This document shows positions 1-7,910 of a stretch of 48,329 bases of DNA, piece by piece. Numbering within the stretch: the first letter of the stretch is position 1; each line of letters starts with the position of its first letter. Below the pieces are notes generated by a model. The model ran no database searches and was not told the DNA's origin. It saw only the letters and a program-made list of their open reading frames with translations. Both the position numbers and the translations under genes were made by a program. Source of the stretch: Candidatus Omnitrophota bacterium (GTDB taxonomy: Bacteria > Omnitrophota > Gorgyraeia > Aquiviventales > Aquiviventaceae); NCBI GenBank assembly GCA_016206685.1, contig JACQRB010000056.1, positions 1 through 48,329 of the forward strand, written 5' to 3'.

Positions 1-1347
1 CATCTGGGGGCTGACCAGGTGCGTGCGTCCGCCCTTGCCCTGGCGGCCCTCGAAGTTGCGGTTCGAAGTGGAGGCGCAGCGCTGGCCCGGCTTCAACTGA
101 TCCGGGTTCATCCCCAGGCACATGCTGCAGCCGGATTGCCGCCACTCGCAGCCGGCGGCTTGGAAGATCTCGTGCAGCCCCTCCGCTTCGGCCTGCGCGC
201 GCACCTGCTGCGAGCCGGGCACCACGAGGACCTGGACGCCTGAGGCGGCCTTGCGACCTTTGAAAATCTTCGCGGCCGAGCGCAGGTCCTCGATGCGCGC
301 GTTGGTGCAGCTGCCGATGAACACCACCTCAATCGGAATCTCCGTCATCAGGGTCCCGGCTCTGAGGCCCATGTACGCCAGCGACTGCTCGACGTCTTTG
401 CGGCTGTAGCCCGGCACCTGGTCAGGCTGCGGCACGCGCCCCGTGACATCAATGACCATGCCGGGGTTGGTGCCCCAGGTGACCTGCGGGGCGATCTGCG
501 AGGCATCAATCGAGATTGCCCGGTCATAGGTCGCATCGGGATCAGAGGGCAGCGTGCGCCAGTATTTCAGCGCGCGCTCGAAGGCCTCGCCCGTGGGCGC
601 AAAGGGGCGCTTGCCAGAGGCGAGGTACTCGAATGTCGTCTCATCCGGCGCCATCATTCCCGCCCGCGCGCCTGCCTCGATGCTCATGTTGCAGATCGTC
701 ATCCGCCCCTCCATCGAAAGGGCGCGCACCGCCTCGCCGCAGTATTCCAGCACGTAGCCTGTCCCGCCCGCCGTCCCGATGGTGCCGATCAGCTTCAGGA
801 TCAGGTCCTTGGCGGTCACCGGGGCCTTGAGGCGCCCGCTGAATTCAACCTTGAACGTCTTGGGCCGCTTCTGGGGCAGGCACTGGGTCGCCAGGACATG
901 CTCGACTTCCGAGGTGCCGATGCCGAACGCCAGCGTCCCGAAGGCGCCGTGGGTGGACGTATGCGAATCGCCGCAGACGACCGTCGTGCCGGGGAGGGTC
1001 AGGCCCAACTCAGGCCCGATGATGTGGACGATGCCCTGGCGCTCGCTCGTCAGGTCGTAGAGCGTGATGCCGAACTGGGCGCAGTTGTGGACCAGCGCGT
1101 CCACTTGGGCGCGGGAGATGGGATCCCGGATCGTGAGGCGGTCATCCGTCGGCACGTTGTGGTCCATCGTCGCGACGGTCAGCTCCGGCCGGCGCACGCG
1201 GCGGCCGGCCAGGCGCAGCCCCTCGAACGCCTGGGGGCTGGTCACCTCGTGCACCAGATGGCGGTCAATGTAGAGCAGCACGGTGCCGTCCGACACGGTC
1301 GTGACGACGTGCCGCTCCCAGATTTTCTCGAACAGCGTTTGGCCCAT
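1..1347 (-). CDS. leuC: 3-isopropylmalate dehydratase large subunit, C-terminus cut by the window edge
   Basis: This gene encodes the large subunit of isopropylmalate isomerase, which interconverts 2- and 3-isopropylmalate in leucine biosynthesis. It is a cytoplasmic [4Fe-4S] enzyme of the aconitase family and works with LeuD. Translation from the ATG at 1347 begins MGQTLFEKIWERHVV, a typical LeuC N-terminus. The conserved run GDSHTSTHGAFGTLAFGIGT is present. The three cluster cysteines sit in GSCTN (about 301-320) and GCSMCLG (about 113-133). The reading frame is open to base 1 and ends in RTHLVSPQM, so perhaps 15-20 residues are missing. A candidate -10 box (TATACT on the minus strand, 1357-1362) lies 9 bases before the ATG, and no Shine-Dalgarno sequence is visible. 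leuD, if adjacent, would lie beyond the left edge. Confidence 0.96.
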   Translation of the reverse strand, partial: MGQTLFEKIWERHVVTTVSDGTVLLYIDRHLVHEVTSPQAFEGLRLAGRRVRRPELTVATMDHNVPTDDRLTIRDPISRAQVDALVHNCAQFGITLYDLTSERQGIVHIIGPELGLTLPGTTVVCGDSHTSTHGAFGTLAFGIGTSEVEHVLATQCLPQKRPKTFKVEFSGRLKAPVTAKDLILKLIGTIGTAGGTGYVLEYCGEAVRALSMEGRMTICNMSIEAGARAGMMAPDETTFEYLASGKRPFAPTGEAFERALKYWRTLPSDPDATYDRAISIDASQIAPQVTWGTNPGMVIDVTGRVPQPDQVPGYSRKDVEQSLAYMGLRAGTLMTEIPIEVVFIGSCTNARIEDLRSAAKIFKGRKAASGVQVLVVPGSQQVRAQAEAEGLHEIFQAAGCEWRQSGCSMCLGMNPDQLKPGQRCASTSNRNFEGRQGKGGRTHLVSPQM

Positions 1348-1426
1348 GGTTCATCCAGTATATCGGCATCCCCCGTCGGCGCGCAAGCCCCGGTCACAAG
1401 CGCTTCCCTCCGGTCGGGTCTTCTGC

Positions 1427-1432
1427 TATGAT
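1427..1432 (+). promoter_or_regulatory. candidate extended -10 promoter for the small membrane protein
   Basis: TGCTATGAT (1424-1432) is an extended -10 element. A weak -35-like TTCCCT lies at 1404-1409 with a 17-base spacer. The next gene starts at 1477 behind a strong AAGGAGG ribosome binding site. This is inferred from consensus match only. Confidence 0.4.
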
Positions 1433-1476
1433 ACGCGCAGAGTCGTGCGGTCGAAGCGAACAACAAGGAGGGGGCG

Positions 1477-1731
1477 ATGGTCTCTGGAATAGGGCTGCTC
1501 TTACTCTCAGCGGTGGCGGGCTACTGGGTGCTGGAGCGCTCGGCGACCCATCCGAAAAAGAACCTCAAGCGCGTCGGACAGGCGGTGGGGTGGTTTGTGA
1601 TTCTGGTCAGCATCCTCGGCGTGGCGTGTAAGGTGTACGGGTTGGCGAGCGGCAAGGGCGCCTACTGCCCGTCGGGTTCGCGGTGTCCGTTCAGCTCGAA
1701 GATGCCCGCCGCTTCACCGGTGTCGAAGTAA
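1477..1731 (+). CDS. small two-helix membrane protein of unknown function
   Basis: I do not recognise a family for this 84-residue protein. Residues 1-19 form one hydrophobic helix. A basic linker (HPKKNLKRVG, about 25-34) separates it from a second helix at about 35-55. The C-terminal tail is polar and carries two cysteines (about residues 64 and 70). The charge pattern suggests an inner-membrane protein whose linker faces the cytoplasm. The start is well supported by AAGGAGG placed six bases before the ATG. It stands between divergent leuC and the DUF502 gene, and a fresh promoter follows it, so it is probably transcribed alone. Confidence 0.7.
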   Translation: MVSGIGLLLLSAVAGYWVLERSATHPKKNLKRVGQAVGWFVILVSILGVACKVYGLASGKGAYCPSGSRCPFSSKMPAASPVSK

Positions 1732-1763
1732 GCGCCCACACGTTCTGGCGAGAGCCGGCGCAG

Positions 1764-1792
1764 TTGCCAGAAAGAGGCCTTGCGCATATACT
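1764..1792 (+). promoter_or_regulatory. promoter for the DUF502-liv-dedA operon
   Basis: TTGCCA (1764-1769), a 17-base spacer and TATACT (1787-1792) give a good sigma-70-type promoter. It lies just upstream of the DUF502 gene. The next six genes overlap or nearly touch, so this promoter may drive 1826-7707. Confidence 0.6.
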
Positions 1793-1825
1793 GAGCATAC
1801 CCTCATGCGCAAGCGGGGAGCGCGT

Positions 1826-2497
1826 ATGCCTGCCACCGACCTGCCGCAAGCTCATCAGCGTGTCCGCCTGACGACGCGGCTGCGCCGCTATTTCCTCACC
1901 GGCCTGGCGACCCTGTTTCCCGCCGTCGTCACGCTCTATCTCCTCCTGGTCGTTTTTCGATTCGCCGACGGTTTGCTCGGCCGTTTTATCAACCGGTACT
2001 GGCTGGCGACGTACGGCTATGAAATCCCCGGCCTCGGGCTGGTCATGACCGTGTTGTTGATCCTCGCCACCGGGATTCTCTCCAGCCATCTCTTCGGGCA
2101 ATTCCTTTTTCGAGGGATGGAGGCGTGGTTCGGGAACCTCCCGTTCGTCCGGCGCATCTACCAGCCCGTGAAGCAGCTGGCGAAGTTCCTCTTCGAGAAA
2201 AGCGAACGCGAGGCGGCGTTTCGGCGCGTCGTCCTCGTCCAATATCCCAGAGCAGGGGCGTATTCTATCGCCTTCGTCACCAACGAGGCGATGACGACCG
2301 CTACCGGCTCCCCCAAGACGCTCTTGACCATCCTGATTCCCAACCCGCCCTCGCCGTTCACCGGACCGATCATCTTCGTGCCGAAAGAGGAGGTGATCCC
2401 GCTGGAGATGTCCGTGGAGGAAGCGGTGCGCCTGATTGTGTCCGGCGGGGTGGTCGCCTCACCCCTCAGGGTCGCTGAACGATCCACACCGGCATGA
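1826..2497 (+). CDS. DUF502-family membrane protein
   Basis: The protein of 223 residues matches the DUF502 family, which has two N-terminal membrane helices and a conserved C-terminal domain of unknown biochemical role. After a basic segment (TTRLRRYFLTGLATLFP), helix 1 covers about residues 25-47. Helix 2 (GLGLVMTVLLILATGIL) covers about 67-85. Family-typical stretches follow: LPFVRRIYQPVKQ, ILIPNPPSPFTGPIIFVP and a C-terminal MSVEEAVRLIVSGG. The ATG at 1826 is chosen because GGGGAG lies five bases before it. An in-frame ATG at 1805 would add seven residues but has no ribosome site. Its stop overlaps the livK start as ATGA, which links it to the amino-acid transporter operon. Its role there is unknown. 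Confidence 0.88.
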   Translation: MPATDLPQAHQRVRLTTRLRRYFLTGLATLFPAVVTLYLLLVVFRFADGLLGRFINRYWLATYGYEIPGLGLVMTVLLILATGILSSHLFGQFLFRGMEAWFGNLPFVRRIYQPVKQLAKFLFEKSEREAAFRRVVLVQYPRAGAYSIAFVTNEAMTTATGSPKTLLTILIPNPPSPFTGPIIFVPKEEVIPLEMSVEEAVRLIVSGGVVASPLRVAERSTPA

Positions 2498-3618
2498 GCG
2501 TGCGGTTCCTGTGGGCGCTGCTGCTTGTGCTCGCCGGCTGCGGCCGACAGGACCCCGTGGTCAAACTCGGATTTGTGGCGCCCCTCACCGGCGACCAGGC
2601 GCCGCAGGGCCAGAGCATGCGCAACGGGGCAGTCCTCGCCCTGGAACAGGCGAAGGCCCGCGGCGACATCCTGCCGGGCTATCGGGTGGAGCTCGTGGAG
2701 CTGGATGATCAGCACAGCCCCACCCAGGCCGTGGCCGCGGCCAAGAAACTCGCCGCCGATCCGGACGTGGTGGCGGTCGTCGGGAATCTGAACTCCTCCT
2801 GCACGATGCCCGCCTCGGCGATCTATTATCAGGCCCGGATGCTGCAGATCACGCCGGTGTCCTCCAATCCGCAGATTTCCCGCCAGGGGTTCGACACGTT
2901 TTACCGCACCTGCGCGACCGACGATCTCCAGGGCCCGGCCGCGGCGCTGTTCGTCGCGCGGGAGCTGGGAGCCAGGCGCGTGTTTCTCCTGGATGACATG
3001 ACGACGTATGGGCGGGGGCTCGCCAACGAGTTTAAAAAGAAACTGCGCGCGCTGGGCGCTCAGGTGCTGGGCCATGAGGGCATCACGCAAGGCGACAAGG
3101 ACTTCACGCCGCTGCTCACCAAGATCAAAGCGCTGGCGCCTGACCTGGTCTATTTTGCCGGGATGTTTCCGGAAGGCGCGCTGCTCATCAAGCAGCGGGC
3201 TGAGGTGGGGCTCGGCGGCCGTTTCATGGGAGGCGATGGGCTGTTTGATCCGGTGTTGATCGAGCTGGCCACCCCCCAGGCCGCCGACGGGATCTACCTG
3301 ACGACGATCGGCTCCGACGTGCATCGGATCCCGACGGCCCAGGAGTTCGTCAAGGCCTATGAGGCGCGCTACGGCTCGATTGGCGCCTACTCGGCCTACG
3401 CCTACGAGGCGACCAGCATCGCCTTATGGGCCATGCAGCGAGCCGGAACCAAAGACCGCCGGGCGGTCTTGGCGGCCATGAAAACCTTGCACGATTACCC
3501 GGGACTGTTCGGGTTGCAGAATTTCGATGAGAGGGGCGACTCGCTCATCCGCGACATCGGGTTGTTTACCGTCAAAAACGGGAAGTTCGTGTTTCTCAAA
3601 ACCGCCTCATGGGATTGA
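2494..3618 (+). CDS. livK: branched-chain amino acid ABC transporter, substrate-binding lipoprotein
   Basis: This is the extracytoplasmic substrate-binding component of a HAAT-family (LivK/LivJ) ABC transporter, with 374 residues. The N-terminus is a lipoprotein signal: a hydrophobic stretch FLWALLLVLAGC places the lipidated cysteine at residue 16. The mature part has the Peripla_BP_6 fold. It begins VKLGFVAPLTGDQAPQGQ, contains VVGNLNSSCTMPAS and TPVSSNP in the ligand-binding cleft region, and ends with a conserved DERGD segment. Permeases and ATPases follow directly. The ligand cannot be read from sequence, because homologues bind leucine, isoleucine, valine, other amino acids or small organic acids. 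The gene overlaps the DUF502 gene by four bases. Confidence 0.93.
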   Translation: MSVRFLWALLLVLAGCGRQDPVVKLGFVAPLTGDQAPQGQSMRNGAVLALEQAKARGDILPGYRVELVELDDQHSPTQAVAAAKKLAADPDVVAVVGNLNSSCTMPASAIYYQARMLQITPVSSNPQISRQGFDTFYRTCATDDLQGPAAALFVARELGARRVFLLDDMTTYGRGLANEFKKKLRALGAQVLGHEGITQGDKDFTPLLTKIKALAPDLVYFAGMFPEGALLIKQRAEVGLGGRFMGGDGLFDPVLIELATPQAADGIYLTTIGSDVHRIPTAQEFVKAYEARYGSIGAYSAYAYEATSIALWAMQRAGTKDRRAVLAAMKTLHDYPGLFGLQNFDERGDSLIRDIGLFTVKNGKFVFLKTASWD

Positions 3619-4553
3619 CGTCGTCAATCCTGATGTCCCCCTTCCACCTTCTGCTCCAACAACTCGCCAACGGCTTCACGATCGGGGCCATCTACGCGCT
3701 GATTGCCCTCGGCTACACGATGGTCTACGGGGTCATCCAGCTCATCAACTTCGCGCACGGCGAAGTCTTCATGGTCGGCGCCTACCTGGCGCTGACGGCA
3801 TTGCTCATCCTCGGCGTCGCCCAGCCTCTCACCGGGGTCGCGCTGGCGGGCGTGCTGACGGCGTGCGTCGCCCTGGCCGTGGGGGGTTGCGGGATGCTTG
3901 GGTGGGGCATCGAACGCCTGGCCTACCGGCCCCTGCGTCGGGCCCCGCGCTTAACCGCCCTGATCACGGCGATCGGGGTGTCGTTCTTCTTGCAGAACGC
4001 GGTGATGCTGCTCTACGGGGCGACGGACCGGCGATTTCCCGCCTTCATTCCGGCCCGGCGATGGGAGTGGGGAGGCACGAGCCTGACCTTGCTCCAGGTG
4101 GTCATCTGGCTCACCAGCGGCGTGCTGATGGTGGCGCTGCAGATGCTGGTGACGTCCACCAAGCTCGGCAAAGCGATGCGGGCCACCGCCCAGGATCCGA
4201 ACGCCTGCCGGCTGCTGGGGATTCCGGTGGACCGGATCATCGCGCTCACCTTTGCGCTCGGATCCGGCTTCGCGGCCGTGGGGGGGATGCTCTTCGGCCT
4301 GTACTATAACACCGTCAATTTCCACGACGGCTACTTGACCGGTTTGAAGGCGTTCACCGCGGCGGTCCTGGGCGGGATCGGCAACATCCCCGGCGCGATG
4401 GTGGGGGGGCTGGTGCTGGGCATCCTCGAGGGGCTGGGAGCCGGGTATCTGTCTTCCCAGTGGAAAAACGTCTTCGCGTTCGTCGTACTGGTCGGGTTGC
4501 TGGTGTTCAAGCCGACCGGGCTCCTGGGCGAGCGAGTCGCAGACCGTGCCTAA
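3609..4553 (+). CDS. livH: branched-chain amino acid ABC transporter permease LivH
   Basis: This is the inner-membrane permease of the HAAT importer, 314 residues with about eight hydrophobic helices. The LivH signature near the N-terminus is clear: GFTIGAIYALIALGYTMVYG followed by QLINFAHGEVFM. Later the conserved VLGGIGNIPGAMVGGLVLG marks the coupling region that contacts the LivG/LivF ATPases. The first ATG overlaps the livK stop by ten bases. A second in-frame ATG at 3633, just ahead of PFHLLLQQLANG, is also plausible. Neither has a strong ribosome site. It pairs with LivM encoded downstream. Confidence 0.94.
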   Translation: MGLTSSILMSPFHLLLQQLANGFTIGAIYALIALGYTMVYGVIQLINFAHGEVFMVGAYLALTALLILGVAQPLTGVALAGVLTACVALAVGGCGMLGWGIERLAYRPLRRAPRLTALITAIGVSFFLQNAVMLLYGATDRRFPAFIPARRWEWGGTSLTLLQVVIWLTSGVLMVALQMLVTSTKLGKAMRATAQDPNACRLLGIPVDRIIALTFALGSGFAAVGGMLFGLYYNTVNFHDGYLTGLKAFTAAVLGGIGNIPGAMVGGLVLGILEGLGAGYLSSQWKNVFAFVVLVGLLVFKPTGLLGERVADRA

Positions 4554-4557
4554 GATC

Positions 4558-4651
4558 AGTGCGGAGTGTAGAGTGCGGCATGCGGAGTGAACACACAACG
4601 ACAAGCAGGACACAATCTCAATTCCGCATTCCGCATTCCGCATTCCGCATT
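4558..4651 (+). repeat. heptanucleotide repeat at the livH-livM junction
   Basis: Bases 4621-4651 are four head-to-tail copies of ATTCCGC plus ATT. Upstream, 4558-4589 holds degenerate units of the opposite orientation (GCGGAGT, GCGGCAT, GCGGAGT), so the two arms could pair imperfectly in the mRNA. The minus strand reads through the repeat as RNAECGMRNAE-like peptide, and the plus strand as FRIPHSAFRI. Such peptides are familiar from misannotated repeats in metagenomic bacteria. The element overlaps the apparent N-terminus of livM. Confidence 0.75.
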
Positions 4652-5602
4652 TCTGGGTGGGCAGGAGGTTGTGCCCTGGCGCTTGTGTTTCCCCTCATCC
4701 ATCCTCATCCGTATCATCTGGACGTCCTGACGACCGCGGGGGTGTACGTCATCCTGGCCCTGGGCCTGAATGTCGTGGTGGGATTCACCGGCTTGCTCCA
4801 CCTTGGGTACGCGGCGTTCTTTGCGATCGGGGCGTATACCTATGGGCTGCTGAACCTGCGCCTCGGATGGCCGTTCTGGGTGGGCCTGGGGCCCGCCGCG
4901 ATGGCGGCCGGGTTGTCCGGGGTGCTGCTGGGGATTCCGGCCTTGCGGGTCCGGGGCGACTACTTGGCGATCGTCACGTTGGGCTTCGGAGAGATCGTCC
5001 GGATCGCCGTCACGAATCTGGAGCCCTGGACCGGCGGGCCCAACGGCCTCCTGGGCATCGCGCATCCGGCGGTGTGGATTCCGGGCTCAGGGGTGTATGC
5101 GTTCGGCGTGGAGTCCATGCCGTATTACTATCTGGTGCTGGCCGTGGCGGTGTCGGTGACGATGGTCTGCGTGCGCATGGGCCGCTCGCGGGTGGGGCGG
5201 GCCTGGGCGGCGATCCGCGATGACGAGCTGGCGGCGTCGTGTTGCGGGATCGACACGTTCCAACTGAAGGTGCTGGCGCAGGGCGTCGGCGCGGCCATCG
5301 CGGGTCTGGCCGGGGCCATCTTCGCCGCCAAGCAAGGCACGATCACCCCGGACAGCTTCGATTTTATCCTGTCAGTCATGATCTTGGCGATGGTGGTGCT
5401 GGGGGGGCTGGGGAGCGTCCGTGGAGTGGTCGTCGGGGCGCTGGTGCTCGGGACGTTGCCGGAGCTGTTGCGCGGGTTTGAGCAATATCGGATGCTGGCC
5501 TTCGGGGCGATCATGATCCTCATGATGCGCTGGCGCCCCCAGGGCATCTTCGGCCATCCCCCGTCGTCTTCGGGCGTGAGCCATGGCCGCGCCGCTGCTT
5601 GA
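4580..5602 (+). CDS. livM: branched-chain amino acid ABC transporter permease LivM
   Basis: This is the second inner-membrane permease of the importer. The reliable homology begins around ALALVFPLIHPHPYHLDVL and continues with VILALGLNVVVGFTGLLHLG and the following YAAFFAIGAYTYG, the LivM signature. The later DDELAASCCGID and VVLGGLGSVRGVVVGA are also typical. From the ATG at 4580 the product has 340 residues, but its first 25 or so are encoded by the heptamer repeat and are probably not native. The true start may be a non-ATG codon after the repeat, for instance near the AGGAGG at about 4662-4667. The end overlaps livG by 20 bases. Confidence 0.9.
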   Translation: MRSEHTTTSRTQSQFRIPHSAFRISGWAGGCALALVFPLIHPHPYHLDVLTTAGVYVILALGLNVVVGFTGLLHLGYAAFFAIGAYTYGLLNLRLGWPFWVGLGPAAMAAGLSGVLLGIPALRVRGDYLAIVTLGFGEIVRIAVTNLEPWTGGPNGLLGIAHPAVWIPGSGVYAFGVESMPYYYLVLAVAVSVTMVCVRMGRSRVGRAWAAIRDDELAASCCGIDTFQLKVLAQGVGAAIAGLAGAIFAAKQGTITPDSFDFILSVMILAMVVLGGLGSVRGVVVGALVLGTLPELLRGFEQYRMLAFGAIMILMMRWRPQGIFGHPPSSSGVSHGRAAA

Positions 5603-6356
5603 GATTCGGCATCTGGCCAAACGTTTCGGCGGGGTGACGGCCCTGCACGACGTGAGCCTGGCCGTCTTCCCGCATGAGATTGTCGGCCTCATCGGGCCCA
5701 ACGGGGCCGGCAAAACCACGCTCTTTAACTGCGCCACCGGCGTCTTGCCGCCGGAGGCCGGCGAGATCTGGTTTGGCCGCGGGACCAAGGAATCGCTCAT
5801 CGGGCGCGCCCCCCACCAGGTCATCCAGTACGGCCTGGCCAGGACCTTCCAGAACATCCGGTTGTTCGCGACGATGACGGTCGTGGAGCACGTGCTGGTG
5901 GGCGGCTACGTGCGTACGCACACCGGACTCGTGGGCGCGATCCTCAACAGCCCTGAGGCGCGCCGCGAGGAGCGCTGGGCCTTCGATCGCGCGATGGGGC
6001 TGCTGGAGCTGGTGGGACTGGCTCCGCAGGCCGACCAGGCGGCTGCGGAGTTGCCGTTCGGCTTGCAGCGGCGCCTGGAGCTGGCCCGCGCGCTGGTGTC
6101 GGAGCCGGAGCTGCTCCTCCTCGATGAGCCGGCGGCGGGCTTGAACCCGACGGAAAAGCAGGAGCTGTTGGCGCTGCTGCAGCGGCTGCGCGCGCAGGGC
6201 CTGACGCTGCTGCTCATTGACCATGACATGCAGTTCGTCATGCCGGTGTCCGATCGGGTGATCGTGCTCGACGACGGCCGGAAGATCACCGAGGGGCGTC
6301 CCGCCGACGTGCAAAACGATCCGCGGGTCATTGAAGCCTACCTCGGAACATCGTGA
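5583..6356 (+). CDS. livG: branched-chain amino acid ABC transporter ATP-binding protein LivG
   Basis: This is one of the two cytoplasmic ATPases that power the importer, 257 residues. Walker A is GPNGAGKTT at residues 38-46. The signature region is the LivG variant ELPFGLQRRLELARAL, in which LSGGQ is replaced by LPFGLQ. Walker B is LLLLDEPAAGL, followed by the H-loop in LLIDHDMQFV. The conserved QYGLARTFQN (Q-loop area) and the C-terminal tail VIEAYLG are both typical. It starts inside the end of livM and its stop overlaps the livF start, so the ATPases are translationally coupled to the permeases. Confidence 0.95.
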   Translation: MAAPLLEIRHLAKRFGGVTALHDVSLAVFPHEIVGLIGPNGAGKTTLFNCATGVLPPEAGEIWFGRGTKESLIGRAPHQVIQYGLARTFQNIRLFATMTVVEHVLVGGYVRTHTGLVGAILNSPEARREERWAFDRAMGLLELVGLAPQADQAAAELPFGLQRRLELARALVSEPELLLLDEPAAGLNPTEKQELLALLQRLRAQGLTLLLIDHDMQFVMPVSDRVIVLDDGRKITEGRPADVQNDPRVIEAYLGTS

Positions 6357-7060
6357 TGTTGCGGCTGGACAATGTGACGGCGGGCTACGGGACGACGGCA
6401 TGCCTGAAAGGCGTCACCCTGTTCGTGCAGGCCGGGGAAATCGTCACGCTCCTGGGCGCCAACGGGGCCGGGAAGAGCACGACGCTGCTGGCCATTTCCG
6501 GCCTGGTGCGGCTCAGCCGGGGCGCGATCGCGCTCAACGGCGCGCGCATTGACGGGCTACCGCCCGAGGCGATCGCGGGCCGCGGCGTCGGGCATGTGCC
6601 TGAAGGCCGGCGCGTCTTTCCTCGCCTGACGGTGCTGGAGAATCTCCAGTTGGGCGCGTACCTGCGCGGGGATCAGGCCGGGGTGGCGCACGATCTGGCG
6701 TGGGTCTTTGAGCTGTTTCCCCTGCTGCGCGACCGCCGGCGCCAGCTCGCGGGCACGCTCTCCGGAGGCGAGCAGCAGATGCTGGCGATGGGCCGGGGCC
6801 TGATGGGGCGGCCCGCGTTGCTGTTGCTGGATGAGCCGTCGCTGGGCCTGGCGCCGAAACTGGTGCAGGTGGTCTTTGACGTCATTCGGCGGATTCACCA
6901 GGCCGGCACGACGGTGCTGTTGGTGGAGCAAAACGCCCGCCTGGCCTTGGCCATTGCGCACCGGGGCTATATCCTCGAGGCCGGCGCCATCGCCCTGGCG
7001 GATACCGCCCCGGCCCTGGCCGACAACCCCAGAGTCAAAGCCGCCTACCTGGGCGGTTGA
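6356..7060 (+). CDS. livF: branched-chain amino acid ABC transporter ATP-binding protein LivF
   Basis: This is the second ATPase of the importer, about 234 residues. Walker A is GANGAGKST, the signature is LSGGEQQMLAMGRGL and Walker B is LLLLDEPSLGLAP. The C-terminus VKAAYLGG is the LivF hallmark. The ATG at 6356 overlaps the livG stop as TGATG. A GTG one codon upstream (6353) is possible. Together with livK, livH, livM and livG it completes a five-component transporter in the standard order. Confidence 0.95.
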   Translation: MLRLDNVTAGYGTTACLKGVTLFVQAGEIVTLLGANGAGKSTTLLAISGLVRLSRGAIALNGARIDGLPPEAIAGRGVGHVPEGRRVFPRLTVLENLQLGAYLRGDQAGVAHDLAWVFELFPLLRDRRRQLAGTLSGGEQQMLAMGRGLMGRPALLLLDEPSLGLAPKLVQVVFDVIRRIHQAGTTVLLVEQNARLALAIAHRGYILEAGAIALADTAPALADNPRVKAAYLGG

Positions 7061-7068
7061 GGAGTGGG

Positions 7069-7707
7069 ATGGAACGCCTCTTCGATGTGTTTGGGACGCT
7101 GTATCGCTTTGATGAGCTGATCCGCTGGGGCGGATACGCGGTGCTGGTGGTGATTGTCTTTTCCGAGACGGGCTTGCTGGCGGGGTTTTTCCTGCCCGGT
7201 GATTCGTTGTTGGTGACCGCCGGTCTGCTGGCCACGACGCCGGCGCTGAATATCTGGCTGCTGATCGTGATGCTCTCCGCTGCGGCGATCGCCGGCGACA
7301 GCGCCGGCTATGCCATCGGGTATCACCTGGGTCCCCGGCTGTTCAGGCGGGAGAATTCCTGGCTCTTCCATAAGGATCACGTGGCACGCACCCAGCGCTT
7401 CTACGACAAGTATGGGCCCAAGACGATTGTCCTGGCCCGCTTTGTCCCCATCGTGCGCACGTTTGCGCCGACGCTGGCGGGGGTCGGCAAGATGCGCTAC
7501 CGGACGTTCCTCCTCTTTAACATCGCCGGCGGGGTGGGGTGGGTGGCGGGCATGACGCTGGCCGGGTATGGCCTGGGGCGGTTGATCCCCGATATCGAGC
7601 GGAAGCTGCATTGGGTCATCGCGATCGTGATCGGGCTGTCCCTGCTTCCGATCGTGCACGAGTGGTGGCAGGCCCGCCGGGCCGGCGTGTCGCGGGCTCG
7701 CGTGTGA
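7069..7707 (+). CDS. DedA-family membrane protein
   Basis: The protein of 212 residues belongs to the DedA (SNARE-associated/VTT) family of inner-membrane proteins. Members are linked to undecaprenyl-phosphate or phospholipid translocation and envelope homeostasis. Conserved family features are visible: SETGLLAGFFLPGDSLL near residues 28-45, a middle segment with GDSAGYAIGYHLG, and the FVPIVRTFAPTLAGVG-M motif containing the functionally important arginine, followed by a C-terminal helix pair. The ATG at 7069 is preferred because GAGGAG lies just upstream. It sits eight bases after livF and may be its last co-transcribed gene. A link to undecaprenyl-phosphate supply for the polysaccharide locus further right is only a guess. 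Confidence 0.9.
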   Translation: MERLFDVFGTLYRFDELIRWGGYAVLVVIVFSETGLLAGFFLPGDSLLVTAGLLATTPALNIWLLIVMLSAAAIAGDSAGYAIGYHLGPRLFRRENSWLFHKDHVARTQRFYDKYGPKTIVLARFVPIVRTFAPTLAGVGKMRYRTFLLFNIAGGVGWVAGMTLAGYGLGRLIPDIERKLHWVIAIVIGLSLLPIVHEWWQARRAGVSRARV

Positions 7708-7721
7708 TCCCACCGTAGTCA

Positions 7722-7853
7722 TGTCCGAATTTGGCAGGGCCTGCCGCTGCGCGACCCCGCCGTCCTCGCTCCGCCAAAGTTCTTTGGCGGATCGTCGGCT
7801 ACGCCCCGACACAAAGTCGGGGCCCGCTCCGCGTCACCCACCAAATTCGGACA
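7722..7853 (+). repeat. 132-bp element with 13-bp terminal inverted repeats and two inner hairpins
   Basis: TGTCCGAATTTGG (7722-7734) and CCAAATTCGGACA (7841-7853) are perfect 13-base inverted repeats. Between them are a 9-bp stem with a 2-base loop (7771-7790, CCGCCAAAG arm) and a 7-bp stem with a 5-base loop (7804-7822, CCCCGAC arm). No clear target-site duplication flanks it. It fills most of the gap between dedA and the oxidase genes. It could be a non-autonomous mobile or REP-like element, or an RNA structure that also ends dedA transcription. Confidence 0.7.
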
Positions 7854-7873
7854 GCGCCCACGTCGTTGGACGC

Positions 7874-7902
7874 TTGACTTCGCGAAGCGCTTTCTCTAAG
7901 CT
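7874..7902 (+). promoter_or_regulatory. promoter of the oxidase subunit operon, with a palindrome in the spacer
   Basis: TTGACT (7874-7879), a 17-base spacer and TAAGCT (7897-7902) precede the ATG at 7911 by only eight bases. No ribosome site is present, so the message may be leaderless. CTTCGCGAAG (7878-7887) is a perfect 10-base palindrome across the -35/spacer boundary and could be an operator. Confidence 0.55.
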
Positions 7903-7910
7903 ATCGCATC

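Noticed and set aside
2158..3324. 388-codon minus-strand frame
   Set aside because: It is antisense to livK and the DUF502 gene, and both of those have clear families. The frame has no recognisable domain or start context.
4621..4651. Possible CRISPR repeats
   Set aside because: The units are seven bases, directly adjacent and without spacers. No cas gene is nearby. This is a short tandem repeat.
7771..7790. Rho-independent terminator after dedA
   Set aside because: The stem is strong but no T-run follows it, and it sits inside the larger inverted-repeat element. I list the element instead.
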